A stretch of 20,669 bases of DNA. Source: Deltaproteobacteria bacterium. GTDB taxonomy: Bacteria; Bdellovibrionota; FAC87; UBA2466. The stretch lies in assembly GCA_013205415.1 (NCBI GenBank), contig JABMMY010000256.1, positions 1-20,669 of the forward strand, read 5' to 3'. Below the pieces are notes generated by a model. The model made no database searches, had not been told where the DNA came from, and saw only the letters and a program-made list of their open reading frames with translations. Positions within the stretch are counted from its first letter, which is position 1. Each line of letters opens with the position of its first letter. The translations under genes were made by a program, and so were the position numbers. This document shows, one piece after another, positions 8,534 to 15,991 of this stretch.

Positions 8534-9982
8534 ATGATAAAAAATAAACGGTCGTGCTATTTCATTTTATTTTTATTTCTTTCAACCTCAGCGATAGCTA
8601 AGAACCATTTAGTAGAATTAAAAACCGAGTCTCCTGAAGAGGTTCGTAAGTGGCTCACTATCCAGGGTTTTGAAGTCGAGGGGTATAGTAAAAAAAGGAA
8701 AGCACTGCAGGTCATCACAGCGTTTCCTTTTGTGATTGGAGAACTAGCAAAAAAATCTCCCGATATTGGCTCTCTTTTTACAATAGGAGATGTCACAGAA
8801 ACAGAAAGTTATTTCGGCTTTGCAAACAAAAAAGGCTTAAAATGGAAGGCTGAAGAAAATTATCTGGGAGCCGAAGAGAGTGTGGCTCAATTACGAAAAT
8901 TAGAGGCCGAGTTTCCGAGTGTAGCTAAGATTTATAATCTGAATGAGTTTCTAGGGGTAAAGGCTACGGAGGAGGGAAGACATATTTATGCTCTTCACGT
9001 GAGCCTTCACCCAGAAAAGATAGAGGACAAACCCAAAGTTTTATTTTTGGGACAACACCACGCGAGAGAACTCATGACTCAACATGCCGTTTTAGATGCG
9101 GCAGAGGCGTTATTAAGGGATGCCAAGTCTGGAATGTTAAAGGCTCAATTATCGATCAACGAAATGTCATTTTGGTTTGTTCCTGTTTTAAATCCCGATG
9201 GATTGGATTACGTGCTCAGTACCGATCGGATGTGGCGAAAGAATCGATCCCGAAATGTGGCAAATCTAAGAGGTGTTGATCTTAATCGAAACTATTCGGT
9301 AAAGTGGGGCGTGTGTGGAAATAATTCTAGCGAAAGTGATAGTGAGGTTTTTAAGGGCCTAAGACCCGATTCTGAACCTGAGGTTCAGGTGAATGAAAAA
9401 TTAAATGAGAGGCTCCATTTTCAGTACAGCATTTCCTATCACAGCTTAGGGGATGAGGTTTTAAATCCTTATCTTTGTGGCGAGATGGCTGAGTCTGCAG
9501 TTTATTTTAAGGTTCGCGATGAACTCTCTGCTCTTCTTCAGTATGGACAACGAGCTCCTAGCTCGGGAGGGGAGGATCATGAGTCTCATTATAATAAATT
9601 GGGAACCCTGGCCTTTCTTTTAGAAATTGGAGATGAGTTTCAACCCGATTTTTCAGAGTATCGTCGATTGGTGTGGCCCACAGTCAAAAAAGTATTACCT
9701 TATGTAGCAGAGCAGGCGAGAGAGCATTATTTGAAAATCAAAGTGATTGATGATGAAACTGGGGCCTCTATTTCTGGCGCTCAGTTAGCGATTCAAGAGA
9801 TAGTATTTAAGGAAAATGAACAACGAACCACCGATGATTTTGGAAGCTATTGGTGGCGACTTCCAGAGGGACTAAAAGGGCTCTCGGTGACAAAACTTAA
9901 TTATGAAACTCAATCTCTAGCCTTAACGATAACTGGAAAGGTCGATTCTGTGGTGGTCAGACTAAAGAAAAAAAATATTTGA
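8534..9982 (+). CDS. Secreted M14-family zinc carboxypeptidase
   Basis: This exported metallopeptidase would trim C-terminal residues from peptides or proteins. A signal peptide occupies about residues 1-22 (ends STSAIA). A pro-region-like segment follows. The M14 catalytic domain shows zinc ligands HARE (His176, Glu179) and His303 in SYHSLGDE. It also has substrate-site motifs LNPDGLDY and GVDLNRNY, and the catalytic glutamate Glu364 in LLEIGDEF. The C-terminal 90 residues form a beta-rich transthyretin/CarboxypepD_reg-like domain (KVIDDETGASISGAQL), as in carboxypeptidase D/E relatives. Length is 482 residues and all catalytic residues are present. A weak GGAAAG lies upstream of the ATG. 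The neighbouring peptide transporter suggests extracellular peptide scavenging or prey digestion; that link is inference. Confidence 0.92.
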   Translation: MIKNKRSCYFILFLFLSTSAIAKNHLVELKTESPEEVRKWLTIQGFEVEGYSKKRKALQVITAFPFVIGELAKKSPDIGSLFTIGDVTETESYFGFANKKGLKWKAEENYLGAEESVAQLRKLEAEFPSVAKIYNLNEFLGVKATEEGRHIYALHVSLHPEKIEDKPKVLFLGQHHARELMTQHAVLDAAEALLRDAKSGMLKAQLSINEMSFWFVPVLNPDGLDYVLSTDRMWRKNRSRNVANLRGVDLNRNYSVKWGVCGNNSSESDSEVFKGLRPDSEPEVQVNEKLNERLHFQYSISYHSLGDEVLNPYLCGEMAESAVYFKVRDELSALLQYGQRAPSSGGEDHESHYNKLGTLAFLLEIGDEFQPDFSEYRRLVWPTVKKVLPYVAEQAREHYLKIKVIDDETGASISGAQLAIQEIVFKENEQRTTDDFGSYWWRLPEGLKGLSVTKLNYETQSLALTITGKVDSVVVRLKKKNI

Positions 9983-10010
9983 TCACTAGACCTCTTCCAA
10001 TGCCAGGTAT

Positions 10011-10418
10011 TTATTTTTTTTCAGTATCTGGAGTGAACTCTAAGCAGACAGAATTAATGCAATATCTTTTGTGGGTGGGAGCAGGCCCATCATCAAAGAC
10101 GTGACCTAGGTGTGCTCCACAACGATTACAAATCACCTCTGTTCTTTTCATGAAAAGAGTACGATCAGCTTTCTCTAATACATTTTCTTTAGCAAAAGAT
10201 TCCCAATAGCTAGGCCATCCGGTGCCAGATTCAAATTTAGTTTCAGAGGAGAAAAGGTCTAGGCCACAACATACACAATGGTAAATTCCCTTATCGTGAT
10301 TGTTCCAATGCTTTCCAGTGAAGGCCCGTTCGGTACCTTTATTACGACAGATCTCAAATTGTTCTTTAGTGAGCCTTTCTTTCCAGAAACTAGGCGATTT
10401 ATTTTTCCAGTCTTCCAT
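10011..10418 (-). CDS. msrB: Peptide-methionine (R)-S-oxide reductase
   Basis: MsrB reduces the R form of methionine sulfoxide in oxidised proteins, using thioredoxin. The 135-residue protein shows zinc-binding CVCC (of CxxC type) and CNRC pairs. It also has the substrate-site motif SGTGWPSYWE and the catalytic region HVFDDGP ... RYCINS, with the resolving and catalytic Cys arrangement of the family. I start at the ATG at 10418, because GGAGGT (10422-10427) lies three bases before it and the product then has family length. An in-frame start at 10532 would add 38 unrelated residues overlapping the phospholipase-D-like gene. It has no signal peptide with this start, so it is cytoplasmic. It lies 52 bases after the preceding minus-strand gene and may share its transcript. 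Confidence 0.95.
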   Translation of the reverse strand: MEDWKNKSPSFWKERLTKEQFEICRNKGTERAFTGKHWNNHDKGIYHCVCCGLDLFSSETKFESGTGWPSYWESFAKENVLEKADRTLFMKRTEVICNRCGAHLGHVFDDGPAPTHKRYCINSVCLEFTPDTEKK

Positions 10419-10427
10419 TAGACCTCC
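10416..10427 (-). promoter_or_regulatory. Ribosome binding site deciding the msrB start
   Basis: On the minus strand GGAGGT is followed by CTA and then ATG at 10418. This strong site favours the short start over the in-frame start at 10532. The short start also matches the usual MsrB length. Confidence 0.75.
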
Positions 10428-10470
10428 ACAGAAAATAACGGGATAGAAAAAAGAGATAGTAGGCGCAATA

Positions 10471-11742
10471 CTAATTTTTTTTAGTGCGTGAAGCATTCCA
10501 ATCGGTTTCAAAAAGCGCGGAATAATAATCATGAACCTCTTCAGAATGCACTACCACAGCTGTCTCTCGATTATTTTCTAAAGAGTTTCTATTCCAATTG
10601 ATGGAGCTAATCAGTACCTTTTTTCCATCGGCTAGACCGCCTTTATTGTGAATATATTTCACACCCATCGCATCGACGTCAGCAATCCCAGCCTCCATCG
10701 CTAATCCCTCTTTTTTCCCGATGGCCTCTAGCTGTTCAGCGGTGAGTACATTGTTAGTCTTTTTTGCCATCTCTGCCTGCGAACCGCGATGATTTCCAAA
10801 CACCGTTTCATCATTTAATAAAACTCTAACCTCCACCCCTCGGCGAGCGGCATCAACGATAGCTTGAAATAAAGGGGAAACATTTCCGGTGTTTCCCCAT
10901 CGATAACTAAATGACATTAATTCTAAGTCTAATGAAGTCTTAGCCCCTTTAATAAAATTGAGCAGCCCAGTTAAACTAGTATTAGGAGAGGTTAATTGAT
11001 TAATAGTAGTCACTTCAAAAGTTTTGGGTTTAGGCAGTCTGGAAGGACTAAGAAGACCTTCTAAACTTGCCATCTCAAAAAAATCTAAATTCCATTGCCC
11101 CACAAAAGGAATAGGACCTCTAAAGCGACTCTCGGAGGCTAGAAAAACATCACCAAAGGCCATGGAGGAATCACTTTTAAAAAGTTGTTGGAAAGAGGAG
11201 GCCATACCCTTGTCGTGAATCAGTGTTTCCCAGCCGCGAGTCCCTTTGGTTCCTACTACAGGATGGCCAGAGGTCGTATAGTTTTCCGAACCGACTAGGA
11301 GGGCCTGGCCATCAATAATAATATATTTAGCATGATTAAAATGGAATCTTCGTTGTCTTAAACCTCGAGGTGTTTCGGCAGACATCACTAAAAATTTATG
11401 AGGAAGAGAGGAACGGTTCATGGCCGCTACCACCTTTTCTCGAATCGCAATACCCTCATCACCTATGCCACCGACGGGCTGACCCTCTTCGAGAATAGTG
11501 ACTAAAACAGAGTTTTTAATTTGTTTGATAAGAGCGGCTGCAATTTCTTTTGAGTTTAGTTCATAGGCGTTCATGACAATAGTTTCTTCGGCGCTATTGA
11601 TAGCGGTGAGAGCAAGACTTAGGTTCGTATCGGGAGAATCTGCCACATCAATGGTAATCGCTCTTGCTATTTTATGAGTGAAAATTAAAAGAAAAAAGAC
11701 GCTTAGAAATCGACACAGACTCTTGCCATTACTCTGTTTCAT
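10471..11742 (-). CDS. Secreted phospholipase D-like protein
   Basis: Two HxK(x)4D catalytic motifs define the phospholipase D superfamily: HAKYIIID (His137, Lys139, Asp144) followed by GSEN, and HNKGGLAD (His365, Lys367, Asp372) followed by SSINWNRNS. The family includes phospholipases, cardiolipin synthases and nucleases, all using a phospho-histidine mechanism. The second half resembles the one-sided exported nuclease/lipase types. Residues 1-28 form a signal peptide (ends ARA), so it acts outside the cytoplasm. I start at the ATG at 11742, preceded by GGGGGC. An in-frame start at 11772 would add ten residues ahead of the signal. Length is 423 residues. The substrate cannot be told from sequence: phospholipid and nucleic acid are both possible. 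msrB follows on the same strand. Confidence 0.88.
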   Translation of the reverse strand: MKQSNGKSLCRFLSVFFLLIFTHKIARAITIDVADSPDTNLSLALTAINSAEETIVMNAYELNSKEIAAALIKQIKNSVLVTILEEGQPVGGIGDEGIAIREKVVAAMNRSSLPHKFLVMSAETPRGLRQRRFHFNHAKYIIIDGQALLVGSENYTTSGHPVVGTKGTRGWETLIHDKGMASSFQQLFKSDSSMAFGDVFLASESRFRGPIPFVGQWNLDFFEMASLEGLLSPSRLPKPKTFEVTTINQLTSPNTSLTGLLNFIKGAKTSLDLELMSFSYRWGNTGNVSPLFQAIVDAARRGVEVRVLLNDETVFGNHRGSQAEMAKKTNNVLTAEQLEAIGKKEGLAMEAGIADVDAMGVKYIHNKGGLADGKKVLISSINWNRNSLENNRETAVVVHSEEVHDYYSALFETDWNASRTKKN

Positions 11743-11808
11743 TCTGCCCCCTTGATACACATACTGGAACATACTTTGCCCTATACAGCAATCTTAGTTC
11801 GGTCTCAT

Positions 11809-11827
11809 TTGGTTAGGAATTGGTTAG
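11809..11827. repeat. Direct repeat with 11-base period in a divergent spacer
   Basis: TTGGTTAG occurs at 11809-11816 and again at 11820-11827, a period of 11 bases or about one helical turn. It lies between the divergent phospholipase-D-like and TVP38-like genes. Direct repeats with this spacing are typical of OmpR/PhoB-type response regulator sites. No such regulator is seen in the window, so the role is a guess. Confidence 0.4.
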
Positions 11828-11936
11828 TGATATCGACTACATGCACTAGGTACGTCATGTTAAACATTGCGCGTTGTGGAAATAATTGAGGAAATTTTTA
11901 TGTGCGGCGCACAAAAGAGTTATCATAAGAAAAGTA

Positions 11937-12641
11937 ATGAATGATGAACTGAAATTGGATTGGCAATTCAAACTAATATTTTTATTTTTGGTAATCATCG
12001 GTGGTAGTTTTCTGTTTTTTGGAACTCAGTTGAGGGATCAGTTTCAGGGCTGTAATGGACTACGAGAATTTATAGTTTCTCAAAGCTGGTTAGCGCCCGT
12101 AGGTTTTGTTTTCGTAAGTACGTTAGCCATTATGCTTTTTATTCCCAGAACATTAATTATGATTCTTGGGGGAATTTGTTTTGGAGCTCGATGGGGTTTA
12201 TTATGGGTACTAGTCGCCTCTATGGCAGCCACCTTTTTTTCCTTTGAGCTAGCTAGATCTTACGGACGCTCGATTATCGAAAAGGCCTTCAGCAAAAAAA
12301 AATGGTTTCAAAAACTTCAGGCGCGACATCCTGATTCAGAATTTTATTTAGTCATCATATCTCGAGTCACCCATGTGGTCCATTTTGGAGCGATTAGCTA
12401 TGCTTCAGGATTATTAAATCTAAGGTGGCGGTCGGTAGGTTGGGGCACCTTTTGGGGTATTCTTCCTGGTACAGCTATTGTGGTCTATAGCGCTCAGACT
12501 TTAGGCTGTGGGCTCTGGGAAGGAAAAAAGAGTTTGTCTACAGATACTATCTATCAGCTTGTTTTTGTATCATTTTTATTGATTGTAGGGTCGATAGTAC
12601 CTCTCTGGCTTCAAGCAAAAAAACAAAAGAAAGTTAGTTAG
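11937..12641 (+). CDS. TVP38/TMEM64-family (VTT domain) membrane protein
   Basis: This is an inner-membrane protein of the SNARE-associated/DedA-like superfamily; bacterial members are thought to move or scramble lipid carriers. The N-terminus has one helix (IFLFLVIIGGSFLFF). Then comes the family core: FIPRTLIMILGGICFG with its re-entrant-like Gly-rich region, FFSFELARSYGRS, and the late motif RVTHVVHFGAISYASGLL. A second Gly-rich segment (GTFWGILPGTAIVVY) and a last helix before a Lys-rich tail (AKKQKKVS) follow. I prefer the ATG at 11937 (234 residues). An upstream TTG at 11886 would add 17 residues that do not look like membrane protein. Neither start has a strong ribosome site. The cytochrome gene starts 24 bases downstream, so the two may form an operon. 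Confidence 0.88.
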   Translation: MNDELKLDWQFKLIFLFLVIIGGSFLFFGTQLRDQFQGCNGLREFIVSQSWLAPVGFVFVSTLAIMLFIPRTLIMILGGICFGARWGLLWVLVASMAATFFSFELARSYGRSIIEKAFSKKKWFQKLQARHPDSEFYLVIISRVTHVVHFGAISYASGLLNLRWRSVGWGTFWGILPGTAIVVYSAQTLGCGLWEGKKSLSTDTIYQLVFVSFLLIVGSIVPLWLQAKKQKKVS

Positions 12642-12665
12642 AAATAGAGTATAACTACAAGCGTC

Positions 12666-13028
12666 ATGTTAAATATCATCTTTAGTTTTATTTTAGTGGG
12701 GCTGCTTTCTAACTGCAATTATCGCACAGAGAAATCGGTACAGGTTTTTAAAACAGGTCCCACCTTTGAAAGTATCAAAGAGCAAATTTTTAAACCTAAT
12801 TGTTGGAGTTGCCATTCCGGGCCTGAGGCAGAAATGGGAATCGATCTTTCTAATTATTCAAAATTAATGAGTGCAGGTACGGGAGTTATTTTACCCGGAA
12901 ATCCTTTAAACAGTACTTTGTATCTAAACGTTCAATCGGGAAGGATGCCACTTGGAGCACCGAGGTTGAGTGATACGGAAATTAAGGTAATTTCAGACTG
13001 GATTAGTGAAGGGGCGAGAGAAAATTAG
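12666..13028 (+). CDS. Small c-type cytochrome lipoprotein
   Basis: This 120-residue protein has a hydrophobic leader ending LLSNC, so Cys17 is the likely lipidated residue; the Asn before it is slightly unusual for a lipobox. A single heme site CWSCH (Cys46, Cys49, His50) is followed by a Met-containing loop, SGRMPLG (Met94), a fitting axial ligand. The pattern, including IFKPNCWSCHSG and ISDWISEGA, matches the single-heme cytochrome c domain found in many secreted proteins. It would carry electrons in the periplasm, anchored to a membrane. It lies 24 bases after the TVP38-like gene, and a strong terminator hairpin follows. The redox partner is not evident. Confidence 0.88.
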   Translation: MLNIIFSFILVGLLSNCNYRTEKSVQVFKTGPTFESIKEQIFKPNCWSCHSGPEAEMGIDLSNYSKLMSAGTGVILPGNPLNSTLYLNVQSGRMPLGAPRLSDTEIKVISDWISEGAREN

Positions 13029-13051
13029 AAATAGCCGATAGTTAAAAACAA

Positions 13052-13089
13052 TAAAAAAAACCGTTCTCCTAAAAGAACGGTTTTTTTAT
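13052..13089. terminator. Bidirectional intrinsic terminator
   Basis: CCGTTCT (13061-13067) pairs with AGAACGG (13074-13080) around a 6-base loop. A-rich sequence (13053-13060) precedes the stem and seven T residues (13081-13087) follow it. The A-tract becomes a T-tract on the minus strand, so the hairpin can end transcription both ways. It sits between the convergent cytochrome and Met-rich protein genes. Confidence 0.9.
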
Positions 13090-13107
13090 TAAAACTGAAA
13101 AAACTAA

Positions 13108-13389
13108 CTACCTTTTATTTTTACGGTGTTTCTTTTTGTGACGACGAGCAGGTTCTCGCTTAGCACCCTCTTTCATCGCCTTGTTCTTGCCCATCATAGG
13201 CCCATTAGATTCCATTCCATTACCTGATCCCAGGCCCATTCCAGAATCCATCGGCATTCCAGAATTTGCATCTTGTACTACATTTGTAGGAGCACCGGGA
13301 GTCCCTACATTAGTAGGCATGGGTTCATTAGCAAACAGTGAAACATTCATCATGGCAACCATGAAGAACGATAGTACTTTAATCATCAT
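13108..13389 (-). CDS. Small exported Met/Gly-rich protein with a basic tail
   Basis: I do not recognise a family. The 93-residue product has a signal peptide (MMIKVLSFFMVAMMNVSLFA, then NEP). The mature part is low complexity: a Pro/Thr/Val stretch, then repeated short Gly-Met-Ser units (GMPMDSGMGLGSGNGMESNG). It ends with a strongly basic tail rich in Lys, Arg and His (HKKKHRKNKR). An AGGAG ribosome site lies 7 bases before the ATG, and the gene ends on the shared terminator, so it is probably real. Met-rich mature regions can bind copper, and basic tails bind nucleic acid or acidic polymers. Both are only suggestions. It is convergent to the cytochrome gene. Confidence 0.75.
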   Translation of the reverse strand: MMIKVLSFFMVAMMNVSLFANEPMPTNVGTPGAPTNVVQDANSGMPMDSGMGLGSGNGMESNGPMMGKNKAMKEGAKREPARRHKKKHRKNKR

Positions 13390-13454
13390 CTTGAATCTCC
13401 TAATTGATTATTTAAAAATATATTTTGGTTGGCTGTTATTAGTTTAAAACATGG

Positions 13455-13470
13455 CTAGAGCTAAGTCTAG
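13455..13470. terminator. Weak hairpin after the quinone operon
   Basis: CTAGA (13455-13459) and TCTAG (13466-13470) form a 5-base stem with a 6-base loop. A T-run follows on the plus strand at 13476-13480 and a shorter T-run on the minus strand. It lies 50 bases beyond the end of the minus-strand polyprenyl synthase gene and could end that operon. The stem is AT-rich and short, so support is weak. Confidence 0.25.
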
Positions 13471-13516
13471 TAGGGTTTTTGGTACGTAATGTTATAGGAG
13501 GTCGCACAGTGGATCT

Positions 13517-14485
13517 CTAACAAACTCGGTTAACGGTAAAGTCTACAAGAGTGGAACATAGATGATGCAATGAACTATTTTTCAGGAGCTTTAATGGCTT
13601 CATACAATCTGTTTTAGCGAGCCTTAAGAATTCATGAATTTGTTTTTGATTCGAGTCGGTATGAAAACTTTTTTCCAATCGATTTATTGAGTTGGTAGAG
13701 ACCTTTTTTTCAGTAAAGTCCTCTATTAAATAGTTTCTTAGATCCGAATTATTTTGCACAACCTTCCATGCAGCCCAGTTTAATTTTCCCTCTTTTAAAT
13801 CTTGAAGGTGATTTTTGGTGTGTGTGCCTCGAATATCTAACAGATCATCTGTGAATTGATATAGGAGCCCATATGCGATTGCAAAATCAATGGCATGAAT
13901 CCTATCTGAACTTTCTACAAGGGTAGGTCCCACACTCGCTGCCCATTTTAAAAGTGACGCTGTTTTTAAGTCACAAATTAATCGATAATAATCTTCTGAA
14001 TCGGCTATTTTGAATTGATTTTGGTATTGAAGGATCTCTCCCTGTGAAAGTTGTTTTAAGGCCAGACACATTCCTTGAAGCAGCAGAGGGTGACCCTTTA
14101 GAGATAATTGATGAATGGCATCACTCATCAAATAATCACCACTCAAAACAGGAATGGTATTATCGAAAATCTGGTTGGCTGAAGGGCCGGCTCGTCGCAT
14201 TTCTGCTTTATCAATCACATCGTCATGCAAAAGAGTGGCGGTGTGAATCGCCTCTACTGCCCAGGAATAAAGCTCTAAATCTTTTGGCGGAATTTGATAG
14301 GGCTCGCTAAACCAGTAAACAAAATGACAACGTAGTCTTTTCCCTTTTCGATCCCAAATAGTTCCACAGGCTTTTTCTATAGTTTCAACGATTGGCTTAT
14401 CAATGGGACCATGAAAGGTATCGAGCCACTCAAAATATTTTTGACCTTTATCAAAAGCACTCTCTAAAACCTGTTGGGGCGTCAC
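13517..14485 (-). CDS. Polyprenyl diphosphate synthase (quinone side chain)
   Basis: This trans-isoprenyl diphosphate synthase would build the long prenyl tail of menaquinone from isopentenyl diphosphate. Family landmarks in the 322-residue protein are GKRLR (48-52) and the first Asp-rich motif LLHDDVID (Asp88, Asp89, Asp92), followed by RR. A Lys-Thr pair lies near 174, and the second Asp-rich motif is DDLLD (Asp213-Asp217). I chose the GTG at 14485. It has GGAGGG five bases before it and its first bases overlap the TGA of menA. A longer in-frame start at 14533 would overlap menA by about 50 bases and has no such site. Chain length cannot be read from sequence. Its coupling to menA makes a menaquinone role the natural reading. 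Confidence 0.92.
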   Translation of the reverse strand: MTPQQVLESAFDKGQKYFEWLDTFHGPIDKPIVETIEKACGTIWDRKGKRLRCHFVYWFSEPYQIPPKDLELYSWAVEAIHTATLLHDDVIDKAEMRRAGPSANQIFDNTIPVLSGDYLMSDAIHQLSLKGHPLLLQGMCLALKQLSQGEILQYQNQFKIADSEDYYRLICDLKTASLLKWAASVGPTLVESSDRIHAIDFAIAYGLLYQFTDDLLDIRGTHTKNHLQDLKEGKLNWAAWKVVQNNSDLRNYLIEDFTEKKVSTNSINRLEKSFHTDSNQKQIHEFLRLAKTDCMKPLKLLKNSSLHHLCSTLVDFTVNRVC

Positions 14486-15354
14486 GATAGCCCTCCGGAA
14501 AGTTTTAAAATTAAAGATAAAGAACCTAGCCATAAGAAAGAATCTAAAATAATTTTAGGTGAAGGTTTAAGCCTCTTTATTCTGAAAAGTAGAAATATCT
14601 CAAAAATAAATAAAGCAAACACAGAAATGGAATTAGAGGTTATTAGAAAAAGAAGGGTGCTTAAAAACACCAGCGCTAATGCCGAAAAAATTTTTGAAAC
14701 AAAAAAAGTTCTCTGGGCTCCGTGACGAACGGCGAAAGAAGATTTTCCTGAAAGAAAATCGGTTAGTATCTGAGGGGGCTGGTGGGAAAACAAAACAGAG
14801 ACGGCTAAAAACCCAAAGGCCAAAGAGCCTAACACGGTTATAGTGGTAATCTTCTTTTCAAATAGGTAGCCCATACAGCCAAAAACACCAGGGCCATAAC
14901 ATAATCCTGTGACCCATTCTCCAAGGGCGGTGTAGGAAAGTGTCCACTGACTAGCATTATAACTATATCCCAGCGCCACCAAGGGAAGGGCCACATACAA
15001 AACTTTAAAAGATTGATGGTGAACTACGACTAGGCAACCCAAAGAGATCCCTAAAATAAAACTTAATAATCCATGAAATTGTACGACCCGTAAATTTAAA
15101 TGGTGAAGGTGAACCCAGGAGATTTCCTTTTCTGAATCGGCCCCTTTTTTCCAGTCGATAAAATCATTAAGAACATTAACCCCGTGTTGAATTAGTACTA
15201 CAGAGAGGGTGGTAATAGCTAAATCAAATCTGGAGTATTTATCAGGGAGAACTACCGACCAAAATAGGCCAGGCAACACAGAAATAAGATAGATGGCAGG
15301 GTGAAACACCTGCCATCTTCTTGCGCTTGATAGGAGTTGAATACTACTAGCCAT
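14482..15354 (-). CDS. menA: UbiA/MenA-family prenyltransferase
   Basis: This membrane enzyme would attach the polyprenyl chain to 1,4-dihydroxy-2-naphthoate in menaquinone synthesis. The 290-residue protein has many hydrophobic helices. The first Asp-rich motif is NVLNDFIDWKKGAD (Asn63, Asp64, Asp67, Asp73). The mid-protein MenA-like block reads ALGYSYN, then GEWVTGLCYGPGV. The second Asp-rich region reads SHQPPQILTDFLSGKSSF. Its final Asp199 and GK are kept, but the position where many MenA proteins have Asp is Gln195. Similar Gln/His forms exist in cyanobacterial/plant MenA, so this need not mean loss of activity. The gene starts one base after the rubrerythrin stop with no clear ribosome site of its own, which suggests coupling. 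The next gene makes its prenyl donor. Confidence 0.85.
   Translation of the reverse strand: MASSIQLLSSARRWQVFHPAIYLISVLPGLFWSVVLPDKYSRFDLAITTLSVVLIQHGVNVLNDFIDWKKGADSEKEISWVHLHHLNLRVVQFHGLLSFILGISLGCLVVVHHQSFKVLYVALPLVALGYSYNASQWTLSYTALGEWVTGLCYGPGVFGCMGYLFEKKITTITVLGSLAFGFLAVSVLFSHQPPQILTDFLSGKSSFAVRHGAQRTFFVSKIFSALALVFLSTLLFLITSNSISVFALFIFEIFLLFRIKRLKPSPKIILDSFLWLGSLSLILKLSGGLS
14483..14496 (-). promoter_or_regulatory. Ribosome binding site and GTG start overlapping the menA stop
   Basis: On the minus strand GGAGGG (14491-14496) lies five bases before GTG (14483-14485), and the GTGA string also contains the menA stop. This four-base overlap is a typical coupled junction. It decides the start of the polyprenyl synthase. 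Confidence 0.75.
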
Positions 15355-15355
15355 T

Positions 15356-15910
15356 TTAAGCGGCTTGTGGGTAGTTTTCTAAAGTGGTTAGAGCCTTTTC
15401 AAACCACTGAGAATGCTGCTCTTCAGAATTAATCACACGTTGATAGACCTCGGCAGCCTCCTTTTGTCCAGCTTGAATCGCTTGATCTCGGAAGGCAGGA
15501 TAGATCTCTCGGTATTCACGCTGCTCCACTCTAATAGCAACCTTGAGGGCCTTTTCAATGACCGTTTTAGGATCTTGAGCAATCAAAGCATCGCTATTTT
15601 TACGAATCGTTTCTAGAGCATCGATAGCACGTTGAGTGTCCTCTCCACGAGCCGGTGTTCCCATCCCTTCATATAATTTTCGTAACCATGTCGCATGCAG
15701 TTTTTCCTCTCCAGCAACCTTAAGAAAAAGCTCAGCAATTTGAGGATAGCCGGCCTTTTTTGCCCAACGAGAAAATTCTGGATACATCACTTGGTTTTCG
15801 TATTCCTCTACATCAACAAAAGAGGTCGCTGTCGCACCTAAGGTTTTACCCGTAGTCGCTGCAGCGAAGCATTGATAGATGGTATCTTCAGTAATATCAC
15901 ATTTATTCAT
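15356..15910 (-). CDS. Rubrerythrin-type di-iron protein
   Basis: Rubrerythrins reduce hydrogen peroxide at a di-iron centre in a four-helix bundle. The 184-residue protein is built of two similar halves. The first has VEEYENQVMYPEF and then GEEKLHATW (Glu69, His72). The second has VEQREYREIYPAF and then SEEQHSQWF (Glu163, His166). These supply the paired ExxH ligands of the ferritin-like fold. No CxxC rubredoxin domain is present, so electrons must come from a separate donor. An AAGGAG site (15916-15921) sits five bases before the ATG. It leads a tight three-gene set with menA and the polyprenyl synthase. A strong promoter and an inverted repeat lie upstream, so it is likely stress-regulated. 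Confidence 0.9.
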   Translation of the reverse strand: MNKCDITEDTIYQCFAAATTGKTLGATATSFVDVEEYENQVMYPEFSRWAKKAGYPQIAELFLKVAGEEKLHATWLRKLYEGMGTPARGEDTQRAIDALETIRKNSDALIAQDPKTVIEKALKVAIRVEQREYREIYPAFRDQAIQAGQKEAAEVYQRVINSEEQHSQWFEKALTTLENYPQAA

Positions 15911-15935
15911 AGTCTCTCCTTATTGAGATTATTGA

Positions 15936-15957
15936 AGTTTCAATTAATTATGAAACT
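15936..15957. promoter_or_regulatory. Candidate operator: perfect 7-8-7 inverted repeat
   Basis: AGTTTCA (15936-15942) and TGAAACT (15951-15957) are exact inverted copies around an 8-base AT spacer. On the minus strand the repeat starts about six bases beyond the -10 box of the rubrerythrin promoter, so a bound repressor would cover the start site. It also overlaps a possible plus-strand promoter for menG. The symmetry suggests a dimeric regulator, perhaps of MarR/GbsR or Fur/PerR type. The divergent operon encodes a GbsR-type protein. Confidence 0.55.
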
Positions 15958-15963
15958 ACTGAA

Positions 15964-15991
15964 ATAATAAAATAACTGTTGGATTTGTCAA
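15964..15991 (-). promoter_or_regulatory. Sigma-70-like promoter of the rubrerythrin-menA operon
   Basis: On the minus strand a perfect -35 box TTGACA (15986-15991) is followed by a 16-base spacer and TATTAT (15964-15969, five of six matches to the -10 consensus). The ATG lies about 54 bases beyond the -10 box, and the inverted repeat falls at the expected start site. This is the clearest promoter in the window. Confidence 0.65.

Noticed and set aside
10419..10532. Longer N-terminus for msrB
   Set aside because: It overlaps the phospholipase-D-like gene, has no family similarity, and a strong GGAGGT site supports the start at 10418.
13496..13520. Perfect AGGAGGT followed by GTG on the plus strand
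   Set aside because: The frame closes after three codons (TAA at 13518), so it is likely a chance match.
14044..14310. Plus-strand frames inside the polyprenyl synthase, menA and rubrerythrin genes
   Set aside because: They lie opposite clear enzyme genes and show no domain, signal or ribosome site.
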